Virus record (IMG/VR): IMGVR_UViG_3300023118_000001
Location: 23,407-87,406 of that record
Source: a virus
Direction: 5' to 3' (one strand)
DNA: 64,000 nucleotides
A program made the position numbers and the translations under genes. Below are positions 41,175-49,345 of this stretch, piece after piece. The stretch's first letter is position 1, and every line of letters begins with the position of its first letter. The notes below the pieces were generated by a model. That model did no database searches and was not told the DNA's origin. It saw only the letters and a list, made by a program, of their open reading frames with translations.

Positions 41175-41542
41175 TCGAGTCCCTTGTAGACGGTGTTGAA
41201 GTGGTTGGTGAGGACGGTGTACAGCTTGTCCGGTTGGGTGACGCCCAGCTTGTGGCAGATCTGAGCCTTCTCTTCGTCGGTCCAGATCGCCATCAGCAGC
41301 TTCTCGCTGGGCACCTCCCACATCGCGCCGGGGGTGTACAGCATGGCGAAGTTCATCGACTTGCCCACGTTGTTGCGCTGGGGCTTGGTTACGCTGCTGT
41401 AGGGAATGCGCATCATCACCGCGGTGGTGATGGTGTGGATGTCCAGCAGCGCGCTGGTCGGCTTGAACGGAGTGTCCCCGTGCTTGGCCATGTGATCGAG
41501 GACGCGCTGCTCCAGGGATGCGTAGTCGGTGGGTTCGTTCAC
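41171..41542 (-). CDS. Family A DNA polymerase fragment (motif A to motif B only)
   Basis: This is a 123-residue protein, ATGA-coupled on both sides. D6YASLEQRVLDHM resembles Pol I motif A (DYSQIELR), LDIHTITT matches the DIHxxTA segment, and QRNNVGKSMNFAMLYTPG matches motif B (R56, K61, Y69). Spacing agrees with E. coli Pol I: motif A Asp to DIH 28 residues (27 in Pol I), DIH to the motif B Arg 22 (22). There is no motif C, thumb or exonuclease part, so it cannot polymerise alone. It differs from the full polymerase at 26343-30002, so it is not a recent copy of it. Confidence 0.75.
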   Translation of the reverse strand: MNEPTDYASLEQRVLDHMAKHGDTPFKPTSALLDIHTITTAVMMRIPYSSVTKPQRNNVGKSMNFAMLYTPGAMWEVPSEKLLMAIWTDEEKAQICHKLGVTQPDKLYTVLTNHFNTVYKGLE

Positions 41543-41973
41543 TTGTGTGCTCCAGGATCTTTGACGTGTTCGTCAAACAGTTTCTTGTGGCGGCGGGCGA
41601 ACCGCGCCGTGTGGGCGATGGCGTACAGCAGTGCTGCAGCCAGCGGGATCGGGTAGAACTTGATGGCCAGGTAGATGGCGGCCGGCGCGCAGAAGATCAG
41701 GAACACCGTCTGCATGGCCAGGTCATACTTGTCCTTGTTGTGGCCCTTGCCGTTGATGAAGCGGTACTCGCTGTCGCCATCTGGCTTGTAGCCAAGCAGC
41801 CGGGCCACGAACAAGAGCATCGGGCTGAACCCCTTGTGCTCCTTGTCATCGACCCAGGCCAGTGCCGAAGCGACCAGCTTTGACAGTGGGAACATCAGCC
41901 CATAGACCACGCCCAGCGCGAGGCCCAAAAACAGCAGGGCAAAGAACTTTTGGATGACGTCGAGTTCATTCAC
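41539..41973 (-). CDS. Membrane protein of unknown function
   Basis: This is a 144-residue protein with an N-terminal hydrophobic stretch of about 35 residues (FFALLFLGLALGVVYGLMFPLS). One or two more hydrophobic segments follow a polar loop (VFLIFCAPAAIYLAI, IPLAAALLYAIAH), and the C-terminus is basic (FARRHKKLF). Likely inner membrane. The start overlaps the upstream stop by four bases. Phage early membrane proteins often inhibit cell division or block superinfection, but nothing here is specific. Confidence 0.7.
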   Translation of the reverse strand: MNELDVIQKFFALLFLGLALGVVYGLMFPLSKLVASALAWVDDKEHKGFSPMLLFVARLLGYKPDGDSEYRFINGKGHNKDKYDLAMQTVFLIFCAPAAIYLAIKFYPIPLAAALLYAIAHTARFARRHKKLFDEHVKDPGAHK

Positions 41974-42386
41974 TTCAGGTACTCCTTACGAATGCGCCGC
42001 AGCGCGGTGGCATGGCTCAGGCCGGGCCAGCCGTACAGCCTGGCCTTGCCGTCGTCCATGATGTAGATGTACTCGGTCCAGGTGTACGGATCGTTCAGGC
42101 TCAGCGCTCTGTCAACGCGCCTGGCGATCCGTAACCGGGTCGTATCGTTGCTACCCGCTGACAGCAGTTCAAACATCCCGCGCTGCGCCAGCGGCGTGAA
42201 GGTCACCGACGGGAAGCGCGGGTCCTTGGCGAACTCGATCAGATCCGTGTACCGCACCGAGCGTTTCTTTTCCCAGGTAAACAGCTGCGCTTCCAAAGCC
42301 TTACGATGCTTTATTGATGTTGCTTCAAGCAGCGACTGACCCGGTCTGGCCGGCCAGGTAAGCTGCAATATCGTATTCACGTTCAC
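41970..42386 (-). CDS. Hypothetical protein
   Basis: The start is uncertain: GTG 42386 has GAGGA eight bases upstream and gives 138 residues, while an ATG at 42434 lies deep inside the neighbour. It is basic and helical (LLEATSIKHRKALEAQLF, RIARRVDRALSLND), with a C-terminal aromatic stretch (TWTEYIYIMDDG) and a basic end. It overlaps the upstream gene by about 60 bases. Function unknown. Confidence 0.62.
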   Translation of the reverse strand: MNVNTILQLTWPARPGQSLLEATSIKHRKALEAQLFTWEKKRSVRYTDLIEFAKDPRFPSVTFTPLAQRGMFELLSAGSNDTTRLRIARRVDRALSLNDPYTWTEYIYIMDDGKARLYGWPGLSHATALRRIRKEYLK

Positions 42387-42924
42387 GCTGCTGATCCTCG
42401 GTCCGCTTAGGGACAAACACCCACGCCTGTACAAAGGCGCCTTCGTTGATGGTCATCACCTCGGGGTTGTCGTCCAGTGCAACGACGTGACTGACCCCTT
42501 CGGCGATCCCTACCGCCCGCTCTCTGGCGTCGGCGATTTCCAGCTTGTTGCGCATCTGGCGCAGGTTCAGCTTGAACAGCTTGTTGATCGGGAACCGCTG
42601 GCCCAGGTCCTGCAGGTGCTGCAGGTCCTGGTCCGACCACTCACCTTTGGGGCGAGTGAAATCCACGAAGAACTTGCCCAGGCGGGACCGCCAGTGTTGC
42701 GGTTCCGCCTGCATCAGTTTCATCAAGGCCAGGCACTGGTCCACGGACATCTCACCGCAGCGGGTGACCGGCACGATGCGGTAGGTGCCCAGCTTTTCCG
42801 GCAGGGCGCGCACCTCGGCGTACTCGACGGCCTGTTCCTCGCTGCTGAACTTCGGCCCCGGTGCCCAGTAGCCGCGCTTGCGCCACTGCACCTGGTGGGT
42901 GAAGGGTTTGAATGCTTTCGGCAT
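42325..42924 (-). CDS. Hypothetical protein
   Basis: ATG 42924 sits three bases after the upstream stop; 199 residues. It opens with a basic, Trp-rich region (HQVQWRKRGYWAPGPKF) and a SSEEQAVEYAEVRAL helix. The middle is LCALM-type helices and the end a beta-rich segment followed by a Glu/Arg-rich helix (KRTEDQQREREYDIAAYL). No motif is recognised. Confidence 0.7.
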   Translation of the reverse strand: MPKAFKPFTHQVQWRKRGYWAPGPKFSSEEQAVEYAEVRALPEKLGTYRIVPVTRCGEMSVDQCLALMKLMQAEPQHWRSRLGKFFVDFTRPKGEWSDQDLQHLQDLGQRFPINKLFKLNLRQMRNKLEIADARERAVGIAEGVSHVVALDDNPEVMTINEGAFVQAWVFVPKRTEDQQREREYDIAAYLAGQTGSVAA

Positions 42925-42926
42925 GA

Positions 42927-43325
42927 CTACTCCCCGAACAATTCCAGCAGGTTGTCCAGCGGTGCGTTGAGGTCCACTCCCCACAGCAGTGACTTGCTGG
43001 CTCCGGTGGCGAACACATGCTGTAGGGCGAACATCAGGCTGCGCAGTGCTGCCTCATGCTCGGGGTTCATGCCGGCCGGCGTCTTCTGATCGAGCAGCTT
43101 CTGCGCCTTGTCCCGCTCGAGCCAGATGATGAAAGCCATCTTCTGCATGCGAGGGTTGCCGGTCAGTACCGAGCCGTGATCCAGGTCAACCTGCGTCACG
43201 AAGGACACGCGGTTACCTCCACCTTGCCGCTTCGACAAGGTCTGGAAGTCCGACATGCATTGGTCAAGTGCCTGGAGATCCAGGTCATGGTCGCTCATGA
43301 CCATGTTTTGAATTGATACACCCAT
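42927..43325 (-). CDS. Hypothetical protein
   Basis: ATG 43325 follows GAGGT at five bases; 132 residues. An acidic start (SDHDLDLQALDQCM) is followed by a Gly-rich beta segment (RQGGGNRVSFVTQVDLD), a basic strand (MAFIIWLERDKAQKL), and a helical C-terminus ending in LELFGE. Reads as a small alpha/beta protein. No family recognised. Confidence 0.68.
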   Translation of the reverse strand: MGVSIQNMVMSDHDLDLQALDQCMSDFQTLSKRQGGGNRVSFVTQVDLDHGSVLTGNPRMQKMAFIIWLERDKAQKLLDQKTPAGMNPEHEAALRSLMFALQHVFATGASKSLLWGVDLNAPLDNLLELFGE

Positions 43326-43333
43326 GGGGCACC

Positions 43334-43792
43334 TCAGATAACAAGTACAGGTTTGGCGGTGTCACCGTCGAAGCCGGCGCCGAGGGCCAGCACCAGGTCG
43401 ATGGCACGTTCGCAGGCGTCTTCGTCGGTCAGCGGTACGGCTGACTCGATGACGACGTAGTGGTTGAAGTGGTGGTAGCCAGGTCGTACTGGCCGGGGGT
43501 TCAAGAACTTGACCACCTTGGTCACCACCACCTGCTCAAACTCCCAGCAGCGCATGTTGTGGAAGTGGCCGCCGTAGTGGTGGTTGTCGCTGTGCAGGTG
43601 GTAGTCCTCAGGATCGAACCCCGCCTCCACCATGCGCCACTCTTCCCCGGTGTCGTCGTTCGGGTGGGAAAAAGTAAGTTCACCGTCGCCCGGATCAGTG
43701 AACACCACGCGGTAGTCCACACACTTGGGTGTGCCACGGTAAACGTGCAGGCCTTCGGCGAGCAGCGTTTTGATCTGTTCAATCTGTAGCAT
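43334..43792 (-). CDS. Histidine-rich hypothetical protein
   Basis: This 152-residue protein overlaps the upstream gene by 14 bases. A central stretch is very rich in His (EDYHLHSDNHHYGGHFHNM, and PGYHHFNHYVV), together with acidic residues, and may bind a metal ion. The N-terminal 40 residues are alpha/beta (IEQIKTLLAEGLHVYRG). The histidine clustering is the only clue to function. Confidence 0.68.
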   Translation of the reverse strand: MLQIEQIKTLLAEGLHVYRGTPKCVDYRVVFTDPGDGELTFSHPNDDTGEEWRMVEAGFDPEDYHLHSDNHHYGGHFHNMRCWEFEQVVVTKVVKFLNPRPVRPGYHHFNHYVVIESAVPLTDEDACERAIDLVLALGAGFDGDTAKPVLVI

Positions 43793-44351
43793 TCTTCACC
43801 GCCTGCATGTCAACGATCAGTTGGTCGATAGGGTTGCGTGGCTCACCTTCAGCCGTTGGCAGCCCACGGGTCACCTGCATCTCACGGAGCAGGTGCGGCT
43901 GATCAGGCGATGACAAGACGTACAGCAACTTCTTCAGCGCCTCCCGGTCTACCGGGCAGATGGTCTGGAAGTAGCCTTGACGCTGCAGCGCGTGGAACAG
44001 GGCCAGCACAAGCGCGTCAGAGACGGCTTCGTTATCCCCTACGCGCTTGATCAGCTCTGCCATCAGCGTGGTGTTGGTGACCTCGTCGTTCACCTCCCAC
44101 ACGTCCTTGATCCGCCCGTTCTTCAGCATCTCGATCAGGCTTTCTCGGGTCCGCTCGCTGACCTTACTGCCTTCGCAGAGCCGTTCCAGCAGCCGGTCAC
44201 CCAGCAGCGCGGTCGGTGCGTTCTCGCTGTTCTTGCGCCGCTCCTGCAGCTCGTCGCACAGGAGGATGACGTCGCCGAAGCCATACGTTTGATCGTTGTC
44301 TTCGGCCGCCGCGCGGATGGCGGCGATGTGTTTGTCACTGAGTCTTGGCAT
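43779..44351 (-). CDS. Hypothetical helical protein
   Basis: ATG 44351 follows GGAGAGGA; 190 residues. The opening MPRLSDKHIAAIRAAAEDND and later LLCDELQERRKNSE and LLERLCEGSK segments give a mostly alpha-helical, acidic protein with no membrane segment. The long in-frame extension back to 44567 is excluded because it lies over the upstream gene. Function unknown. Confidence 0.7.
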   Translation of the reverse strand: MPRLSDKHIAAIRAAAEDNDQTYGFGDVILLCDELQERRKNSENAPTALLGDRLLERLCEGSKVSERTRESLIEMLKNGRIKDVWEVNDEVTNTTLMAELIKRVGDNEAVSDALVLALFHALQRQGYFQTICPVDREALKKLLYVLSSPDQPHLLREMQVTRGLPTAEGEPRNPIDQLIVDMQAVKNATD

Positions 44352-44946
44352 TGTCCTCTCCCGGTACAATTCCACAGGTGCAGCGCGCCGTGTACTTCTT
44401 GACGGCGACGTTGGCCGACACACTGGCCGACTGCTTGCGGATCTTTCCGTTGGCGATGCACACGCAGACCGTCTCGAAGACGTCGCGCATGATTTCGTTT
44501 TTGGTCTTGGGGATGGCGAACGCTCGGCGCTCACCCTCGTAGGTGGCTTCCATCCCGAAGCGCTCACCCTTGGACGGGTCGATCATCCGCCAGCCGGTGA
44601 AGTCCTCGTCGCGGTAGGCGTGGATGAACACCAGGCTGCCTTCAGGCACCGGCCGACCAGACTCGATGATCCGCCAGCCTGGTGGTGGTGGTGGCACATC
44701 CAGCACTGGGCCGGCTCGCATGGTGCGGTAGCGAGCGTAGGCCTTGTTGCGATCACGTTCGCTACCGTGCTCCACCCACTCCCACACCGGGCGGCCATTG
44801 CTGACCATGCTGCGGCCAAAACTGCGCATCTGCTGGCGCACCATCAGCACGCCCTTGACGTACTTCTCGTCGCCTTCCTTCAGCTTGCGAGGCGGTGAGC
44901 CCCGGCGCGCGGTGTAGGTGATGCTGTCAATTCGTGGTTCTATCAT
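44335..44946 (-). CDS. Hypothetical protein with Pro-rich linker and C-terminal CxC
   Basis: ATG 44946 overlaps the upstream stop (ATGA); 203 residues. A basic N-terminal region (TYTARRGSPPRKLKEG) precedes a helical, Arg-rich middle, a DVPPPPPGWR linker, and a beta domain. The C-terminus has VCVCIANGK and ARCTCGIVPG, two paired-cysteine sites that could hold zinc. No family recognised. Confidence 0.68.
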   Translation of the reverse strand: MIEPRIDSITYTARRGSPPRKLKEGDEKYVKGVLMVRQQMRSFGRSMVSNGRPVWEWVEHGSERDRNKAYARYRTMRAGPVLDVPPPPPGWRIIESGRPVPEGSLVFIHAYRDEDFTGWRMIDPSKGERFGMEATYEGERRAFAIPKTKNEIMRDVFETVCVCIANGKIRKQSASVSANVAVKKYTARCTCGIVPGEDNAKTQ

Positions 44947-45203
44947 GCAGCGCGCTCCCGCAGAGGCTTCAAGCCTCTGGTGCAGAACCCCAGTCGTCTG
45001 AGGTTTTTGGCGATCTTGTTGGCTTTTTTCCACAGCAGGTCCTTTGCTTCGCGCAACGCTGCCGGCTGGAACTCCGGGTGGTACGTGCCGCAGACCTGCA
45101 CCGTGAAGTGCCCAGGCTCCTGGATCTTGGCGTACAGGTCATAGACCTTGAAATACTGGTTCAGCAGTTCGCCAATCAACTTATGCTGTCTTAACGTCAC
45201 CAT
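44943..45203 (-). CDS. Small hypothetical protein
   Basis: ATG 45203 follows GGAGG at six bases; 86 residues. A compact basic protein (MVTLRQHKLIGELLNQYF) with a C-terminal Lys/Arg-rich helix (WKKANKIAKNLRRLG). Charge suggests nucleic acid binding, but no known fold is evident. Overlaps neighbours on both sides. Confidence 0.66.
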   Translation of the reverse strand: MVTLRQHKLIGELLNQYFKVYDLYAKIQEPGHFTVQVCGTYHPEFQPAALREAKDLLWKKANKIAKNLRRLGFCTRGLKPLRERAA

Positions 45204-45525
45204 CGACGGCCTCCTTGACCAGCACACGGATGTCCCGGCCAGTGATGGTGACGTCACGGCCACGCAGCTTGGAGGTCACGCGGTACTTGTCGGCGCGCTC
45301 GTCGTAGCTGATGACCCGGCCCTTGTCCTGCACGCCGCGGATGTCCCAGGTGACTACCTGGCCCACCTCGATGTCCGGCACCGGGTGGCCGGCACTCTTC
45401 AGGGCGATGTCGATCGCCTTGCGGAAGTTGCGGGCCGACAGGTTGAACATCTCTGTCGACTGTTTCTCCAGCGTGGCGACCTGCTCAGCGCTGAGCACCA
45501 CACCTTTATGGATCAGTTGGAGCAT
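45181..45525 (-). CDS. Hypothetical protein
   Basis: ATG 45525 follows GGAGG at seven bases; 114 residues. The N-terminal 50 residues are helical (SAEQVATLEKQSTEMF, ARNFRKAIDIALKSA). The rest is a small beta-barrel-like domain (GQVVTWDIRGVQDKGRVISYD, YRVTSKLRGRDVTITGRDI), possibly an SH3-like or KOW-like nucleic-acid-binding fold. That comparison is by eye. Confidence 0.68.
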   Translation of the reverse strand: MLQLIHKGVVLSAEQVATLEKQSTEMFNLSARNFRKAIDIALKSAGHPVPDIEVGQVVTWDIRGVQDKGRVISYDERADKYRVTSKLRGRDVTITGRDIRVLVKEAVDGDVKTA

Positions 45526-46334
45526 GGCGTACCCTCCAGGTCTGCAATTTTCTGAGTGAGGTCGTCGATCTCTTCGCAGATCTCGTCGTACTCGCCTTCG
45601 CCTGTGTCACCGGTCATGGTGCCGTGCTGGTCGGCACGCTCCTGCAGATGGCTGCGGCGTTCACGCAGCTGCTCAGCCATCATCTCGCCGACCTTGGTTT
45701 CAGGCAGTTCGATAGCCTTCGGTGCGCACTCGGTGCACGCCACTTCAATCGGCTGCCCTTCGTGGTCCTTGTCGGTGGTGGTCAGGACCTTGGTGCCTTC
45801 ACAGGCCGCGCAGACGCCGAACATCTGGTCCAACAAAGCGACCTGCTCCGGCGTTGCCGTGGCGCTGAAGGTCGCCGTGCCTGGCGTACCCATGCCGCGC
45901 AGCTTGTCCAGCGCCTCGGTGTTGCGGTAGGTCTCGGTCATCGTGCCGCTCACCTCGTACTTGCCCAGGTCGATCTTGCTGATCTGCATCTGCGCGCCAA
46001 GCATGGCGCTCAGGAAATTGCCGACGCCGACCTTGCGGTGCACCAGGTGATACAGCGCGGCGTGGGCAATCTTCTTCACCACACCGCTCTGCAGGGTCAC
46101 CACGTTGCTGGTGGTCAGGCGGTTACCGGCGTGGCGGATGTTCGCCTTGGTGTCGAAGCCGGTGCTCAGTTCGCTGATCGCCAGCGGAGCGTTGAAGCCC
46201 TTGGCGTGGCCAGCTTCGATGTGCAGGGCGAACTCCAGGTCCATGCCACCGATGTTCTGCTTCCATTGGTGGTAGCAGGGTGCGTCTACCAGGCCTGCCA
46301 GAGTGCGGACCTGAACTACTGATTGCGCTTTCAT
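45513..46334 (-). CDS. Hypothetical protein with zinc-finger-like segment
   Basis: ATG 46334 follows AAGGA at six bases; 273 residues. The N-terminal 170 residues are mixed alpha/beta. FGVCAACEGTKVL and VACTECAPKA (about residues 175-205) give a CxxC pair of pairs like half a DnaJ zinc finger. A charged helical C-terminus follows (LRERRSHLQERADQH, then EICEEIDDLTQKI). It could bridge nucleic acid or protein partners. Coupled to the gene upstream of it by four bases. Confidence 0.7.
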   Translation of the reverse strand: MKAQSVVQVRTLAGLVDAPCYHQWKQNIGGMDLEFALHIEAGHAKGFNAPLAISELSTGFDTKANIRHAGNRLTTSNVVTLQSGVVKKIAHAALYHLVHRKVGVGNFLSAMLGAQMQISKIDLGKYEVSGTMTETYRNTEALDKLRGMGTPGTATFSATATPEQVALLDQMFGVCAACEGTKVLTTTDKDHEGQPIEVACTECAPKAIELPETKVGEMMAEQLRERRSHLQERADQHGTMTGDTGEGEYDEICEEIDDLTQKIADLEGTPCSN

Positions 46335-46765
46335 ACCCATTCCTTACTGTCCATCCAGCGGTTGATGTCGTACTTCATGGAGGGGGAGACCTTGTGGTCA
46401 TCGAGGGCGGCTGCCATCCAGTCACCGACCAGCGCGTCTTCCTTGGTGGCGGTCGCGGTCTTGGCCGGCACGCCGAGGATCTCGACCTTGGTGATACGGC
46501 TGCGGTTGGTCTTGCGGTTGTTGATTACAGCCTGCCAACTGGCACGAACCTGCATGGCGAACTCAAGGTTCGGCGCAGTTTCAAAGGTCGTTTCGCCGTT
46601 GGCCTGGGTCAGCTGAACCCCGAGGGGCTCAGTGATCTCGACGTTGCACAGCGCTGACTGGCTGTGCCACCACTCGGCATGCGTCTTGGCCCGCTTGATG
46701 TCGGTGAACCACTCGACGTGGCCCGGCAGGTTGCCGTTGGTATTGTTTGCGGTGACCTTGATCAT
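46331..46765 (-). CDS. Hypothetical protein next to the methyltransferase
   Basis: ATG 46765 overlaps the methyltransferase stop (TAATG); 144 residues. Alpha/beta protein with a Trp/His-rich helix (KRAKTHAEWWHSQSALC) and a basic segment (NNRKTNRSRITKVEIL). Tight coupling suggests a role linked to methylation or a companion function such as a restriction partner, yet no nuclease motif is visible. Confidence 0.7.
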   Translation of the reverse strand: MIKVTANNTNGNLPGHVEWFTDIKRAKTHAEWWHSQSALCNVEITEPLGVQLTQANGETTFETAPNLEFAMQVRASWQAVINNRKTNRSRITKVEILGVPAKTATATKEDALVGDWMAAALDDHKVSPSMKYDINRWMDSKEWV

Positions 46766-48870
46766 TAGGCGCTCTCTGCCATGTCACGCTGGAGGGCCCA
46801 GCGTGGGATGTTTGCTGATACCAGTGCGCGGGCCAGGCCCGGCGGCACCGAGTTGCCCACCATGCGAACCTGTGCATGCTTGGGTAATTTCTTTCCGGTG
46901 GACGGCACGATGAACTCGTGGATGTAGTCGGCCGGGAAACCCTGGCAGCGGTACAGTTCGTGCGGCTCCAGCATTCGCATGCCGATGTCGACGATCTGAT
47001 AGTCCTGCCCCTTGATAGTGACCAGACCGAAGCGCGCCTTGGCGGTGATGGTGTCCAGCGGCTCGTCGCAGCTAACCGCGCCTCCGGTGCCGTAGAACTT
47101 GATCATGAAGGCCTGCACCGCGGCGTAGTGGTTGCCCTGGGCACCGATGGTGTCCAGTGGGCGGTCCAATGCCTGTCCGTGCTGGCAGGTGCCTTTGAGT
47201 TTGATCAGGCTGCTGGCCACGACGGCGGACTTGCCGCCACCACCTGCAGTGATCACACCCAGCGGTTCATCCGCCGCATGCCCGACGCTGTTGCCGAAGT
47301 CGCGCTGGATGTGGGCCACTTCAATGGCTTCGTCCAGGTCGTGCTCGGCCAGCGTGCATTCCAGCACCGCGTTGTGGTCAGTAGCTGTGATGGTAGGCAG
47401 CGGCTTGTCCAGTGTCTGGCCTACGACCCCGGTGTAATGCTTGAGCAGTGCGGCGACCTGAATGTGCCGCGCCTTGCTGGTCACCACCGACAATGGCTCG
47501 TCCAAAGAGCGCGAGGTATCCCCGGTGCTCTGGTGGTCGATGGTGGCGATGCAACCTGCCTGCATAAGCGGCTGCAGTGTGGTTTCCAGCACGCCGAGGG
47601 CGTGAGGTGCACCAGCGGGGCGGGCTGCACCGCCGCCGGCTGTGATGCAGGGCAGCGGGGTGTTCATGCTACTGCCACCCGACTCGCCGCGGAACTTCAT
47701 CACCGCTGCAGCGGACAGCTGCGCTTCCACCACACCGAAGCGGGTGGCGCCGGCCATGACGGTGTCGATCGGTGCATCCGCTGCCTGGCCTACGCTGTTC
47801 TGGTTGAACTTGGTCAGCGATACCGCCGCGAGCCCCGTGCCCAGCTTGCTGGTGATGGTCTGGATCGGCTCGTCCAGCGACTGCCCACGGAACTGGTCGT
47901 AGGCGTGGTTGGTTTTCACCAGGAACGCATCGTCGCCTGCGCCGATAACAAATTTCTGGATGCCTTTGAAGATGCGGGCCAGGGTCTTCTCGGCCAGCGG
48001 CTTCTTGCGGTCGAAGATCGACGGGCAGGGAAGGCTGAAGTCGAGGTTGTCACCGGCCGTCTTCCACGGCTGCAGCTTGCCCGGGTGGGCTCGCATGAAC
48101 TTCTTGTCAGCGTGGGTAGGCTCAGGCCAGATGATTGGCAGCCCGTCCTTGCGGGCCATCAGGAAGAAGCGGTTGCGGGTGGTGGGGTCGCCGTAGTCGC
48201 AGGCGTTCAGCCCCTTGTCGCGCCACTCCACCTGATAACCTGCTTCACGCAGCTGGCGAACGAACTGCCTGAAGGTTTTGCCGGCGCGCTTCTTGTCCGG
48301 CACCAGCGCCTGGTCCCAGTAGCGGACCTGCTCACCCGGTTCGCTGACCACCTCGTTCATCACGGGGTCACCGTTCTTGTCCTTCTTGACCGGGTCAGCC
48401 ACCAGTTTGATCACCCGCTTGGTGACCTTGCAGCGCTTGGCGATCAGCGGGCCCCAGCCGGTGAATTCCTTCACGTTCTCCATGAAGACCATGGCCATGT
48501 CGGACTGACCGACCCACTTCTTCACGATCCAGGCCAGGCCACGGATGACCTTCTTCACCGGCTTGCCGCCCTTGGCGACAGAGAAGTGAGTGCAGTCGGG
48601 GCTGAACCAGCCCATCAAAGCCGGCTGGCGATTCGTTGCTTGGCGGATGTTGATTTCCCACACCGACTCGTTGAAGTGCTGAGTGGTCGGGTGGTTTTTC
48701 TCGTGCATCATCAGCGCTTCGGCGTTGTGATTCACTGCGATGTCGGGGGAGAAGCCATTGGCTTGGGCGATGCCGGTGGATGCACCACCGCCGCCTGCAA
48801 AGTTGTCGACGACCAGGCCGCCGAGCCAGCGATACCCGGCGGGCACCGGGTACATGTTGATGTCTTGCAT
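46765..48870 (-). CDS. C5-cytosine DNA methyltransferase with eightfold internal repeat
   Basis: ATG 48870 follows AAGGA; 701 residues, about twice a standard enzyme. Motif I VVDNFAGGGGASTG, motif IV SPDCTHFS (catalytic Cys), motif VI MENVKEF, motif VIII DPTTRNRFFLMA and motif X VRMVGNSVPP are all present in normal order. Between VIII and X, residues about 330-620 hold eight variants of [SAT]xDEPLxTIT (such as SLDEPIQTIT, TLDKPLPTIT, SCDEPLDTIT). This is where target recognition domains lie. Likely protects phage DNA from restriction; the repeats may give several target sites. Confidence 0.92.
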   Translation of the reverse strand: MQDINMYPVPAGYRWLGGLVVDNFAGGGGASTGIAQANGFSPDIAVNHNAEALMMHEKNHPTTQHFNESVWEINIRQATNRQPALMGWFSPDCTHFSVAKGGKPVKKVIRGLAWIVKKWVGQSDMAMVFMENVKEFTGWGPLIAKRCKVTKRVIKLVADPVKKDKNGDPVMNEVVSEPGEQVRYWDQALVPDKKRAGKTFRQFVRQLREAGYQVEWRDKGLNACDYGDPTTRNRFFLMARKDGLPIIWPEPTHADKKFMRAHPGKLQPWKTAGDNLDFSLPCPSIFDRKKPLAEKTLARIFKGIQKFVIGAGDDAFLVKTNHAYDQFRGQSLDEPIQTITSKLGTGLAAVSLTKFNQNSVGQAADAPIDTVMAGATRFGVVEAQLSAAAVMKFRGESGGSSMNTPLPCITAGGGAARPAGAPHALGVLETTLQPLMQAGCIATIDHQSTGDTSRSLDEPLSVVTSKARHIQVAALLKHYTGVVGQTLDKPLPTITATDHNAVLECTLAEHDLDEAIEVAHIQRDFGNSVGHAADEPLGVITAGGGGKSAVVASSLIKLKGTCQHGQALDRPLDTIGAQGNHYAAVQAFMIKFYGTGGAVSCDEPLDTITAKARFGLVTIKGQDYQIVDIGMRMLEPHELYRCQGFPADYIHEFIVPSTGKKLPKHAQVRMVGNSVPPGLARALVSANIPRWALQRDMAESA

Positions 48871-48910
48871 CAAAAATCCTTAGGCGCCACGGGGCGTCCT
48901 TGTCGTGTGG

Positions 48911-49261
48911 TTAAATTCCGATTTCTTTCAGCCAGACCACCACGATCTGTCTGATGTCCTCAGCTTTAAGATCCCAGGTTGTCAGGTGTTCCACCAGTCG
49001 GTCAGCCAGGCTGTCTTTATCAGCCAGTGAAAGCAGTTCGTACCAGACCAAGCCGTCCCAGTCGTCCGGGCTTTCACGGTGCATGGTGACGATGTACTCC
49101 AGCGCCAGTTCCGCGGCCAGACCGAAGTCACCCAGTTCCGGCACCGGCACCCGCATCACGTCGCCTTCCGGCACCAAGTCAGGCTTCTCGTTGCACACCA
49201 CCATGGCTGCCGTCAGGCAGACCAAGTCAGCCTTGTCGACCTCGCGTTCGTTCAGGATCAT
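48911..49261 (-). CDS. Hypothetical acidic protein
   Basis: ATG 49261 with GAGGTG close upstream; 116 residues. Strongly acidic (EREVDKADLVC, PDLVPEGDVMRV, SPDDWDGLVW), helical, ending in VVVWLKEIGI. Acidic small proteins in phages can mimic DNA or bind host factors. No specific family recognised. An 83-base gap with a small hairpin precedes it. Confidence 0.66.
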   Translation of the reverse strand: MILNEREVDKADLVCLTAAMVVCNEKPDLVPEGDVMRVPVPELGDFGLAAELALEYIVTMHRESPDDWDGLVWYELLSLADKDSLADRLVEHLTTWDLKAEDIRQIVVVWLKEIGI

Positions 49262-49290
49262 AGTGCACCTCGTTGAATCGTGCACGCAGA

Positions 49291-49312
49291 TACCTCGCCA
49301 AGTGGCGAAGTA
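49291..49312. other. Imperfect hairpin in an 83-base gap
   Basis: TACCTCGCCA-AG-TGGCGAAGTA pairs nine of ten positions. It lies between the genes at 48911-49261 and 49346-49651, with no T-run. It may be a weak terminator or an operator. Nothing else is seen in the gap. Confidence 0.4.
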
Positions 49313-49345
49313 TCCTATGCAATTGGGTTGGATGGCTAGGGGTAT

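Noticed and set aside
46918-48954. 678-residue plus-strand ORF antisense to the methyltransferase
   Set aside because: The opposite strand carries intact methyltransferase motifs and a good ribosome site; this frame has neither.
49262-49345. Promoter in the gap before the gene at 48911-49261
   Set aside because: Only three to four of six bases match either box at allowed spacing; the small hairpin is the only feature that stands out.
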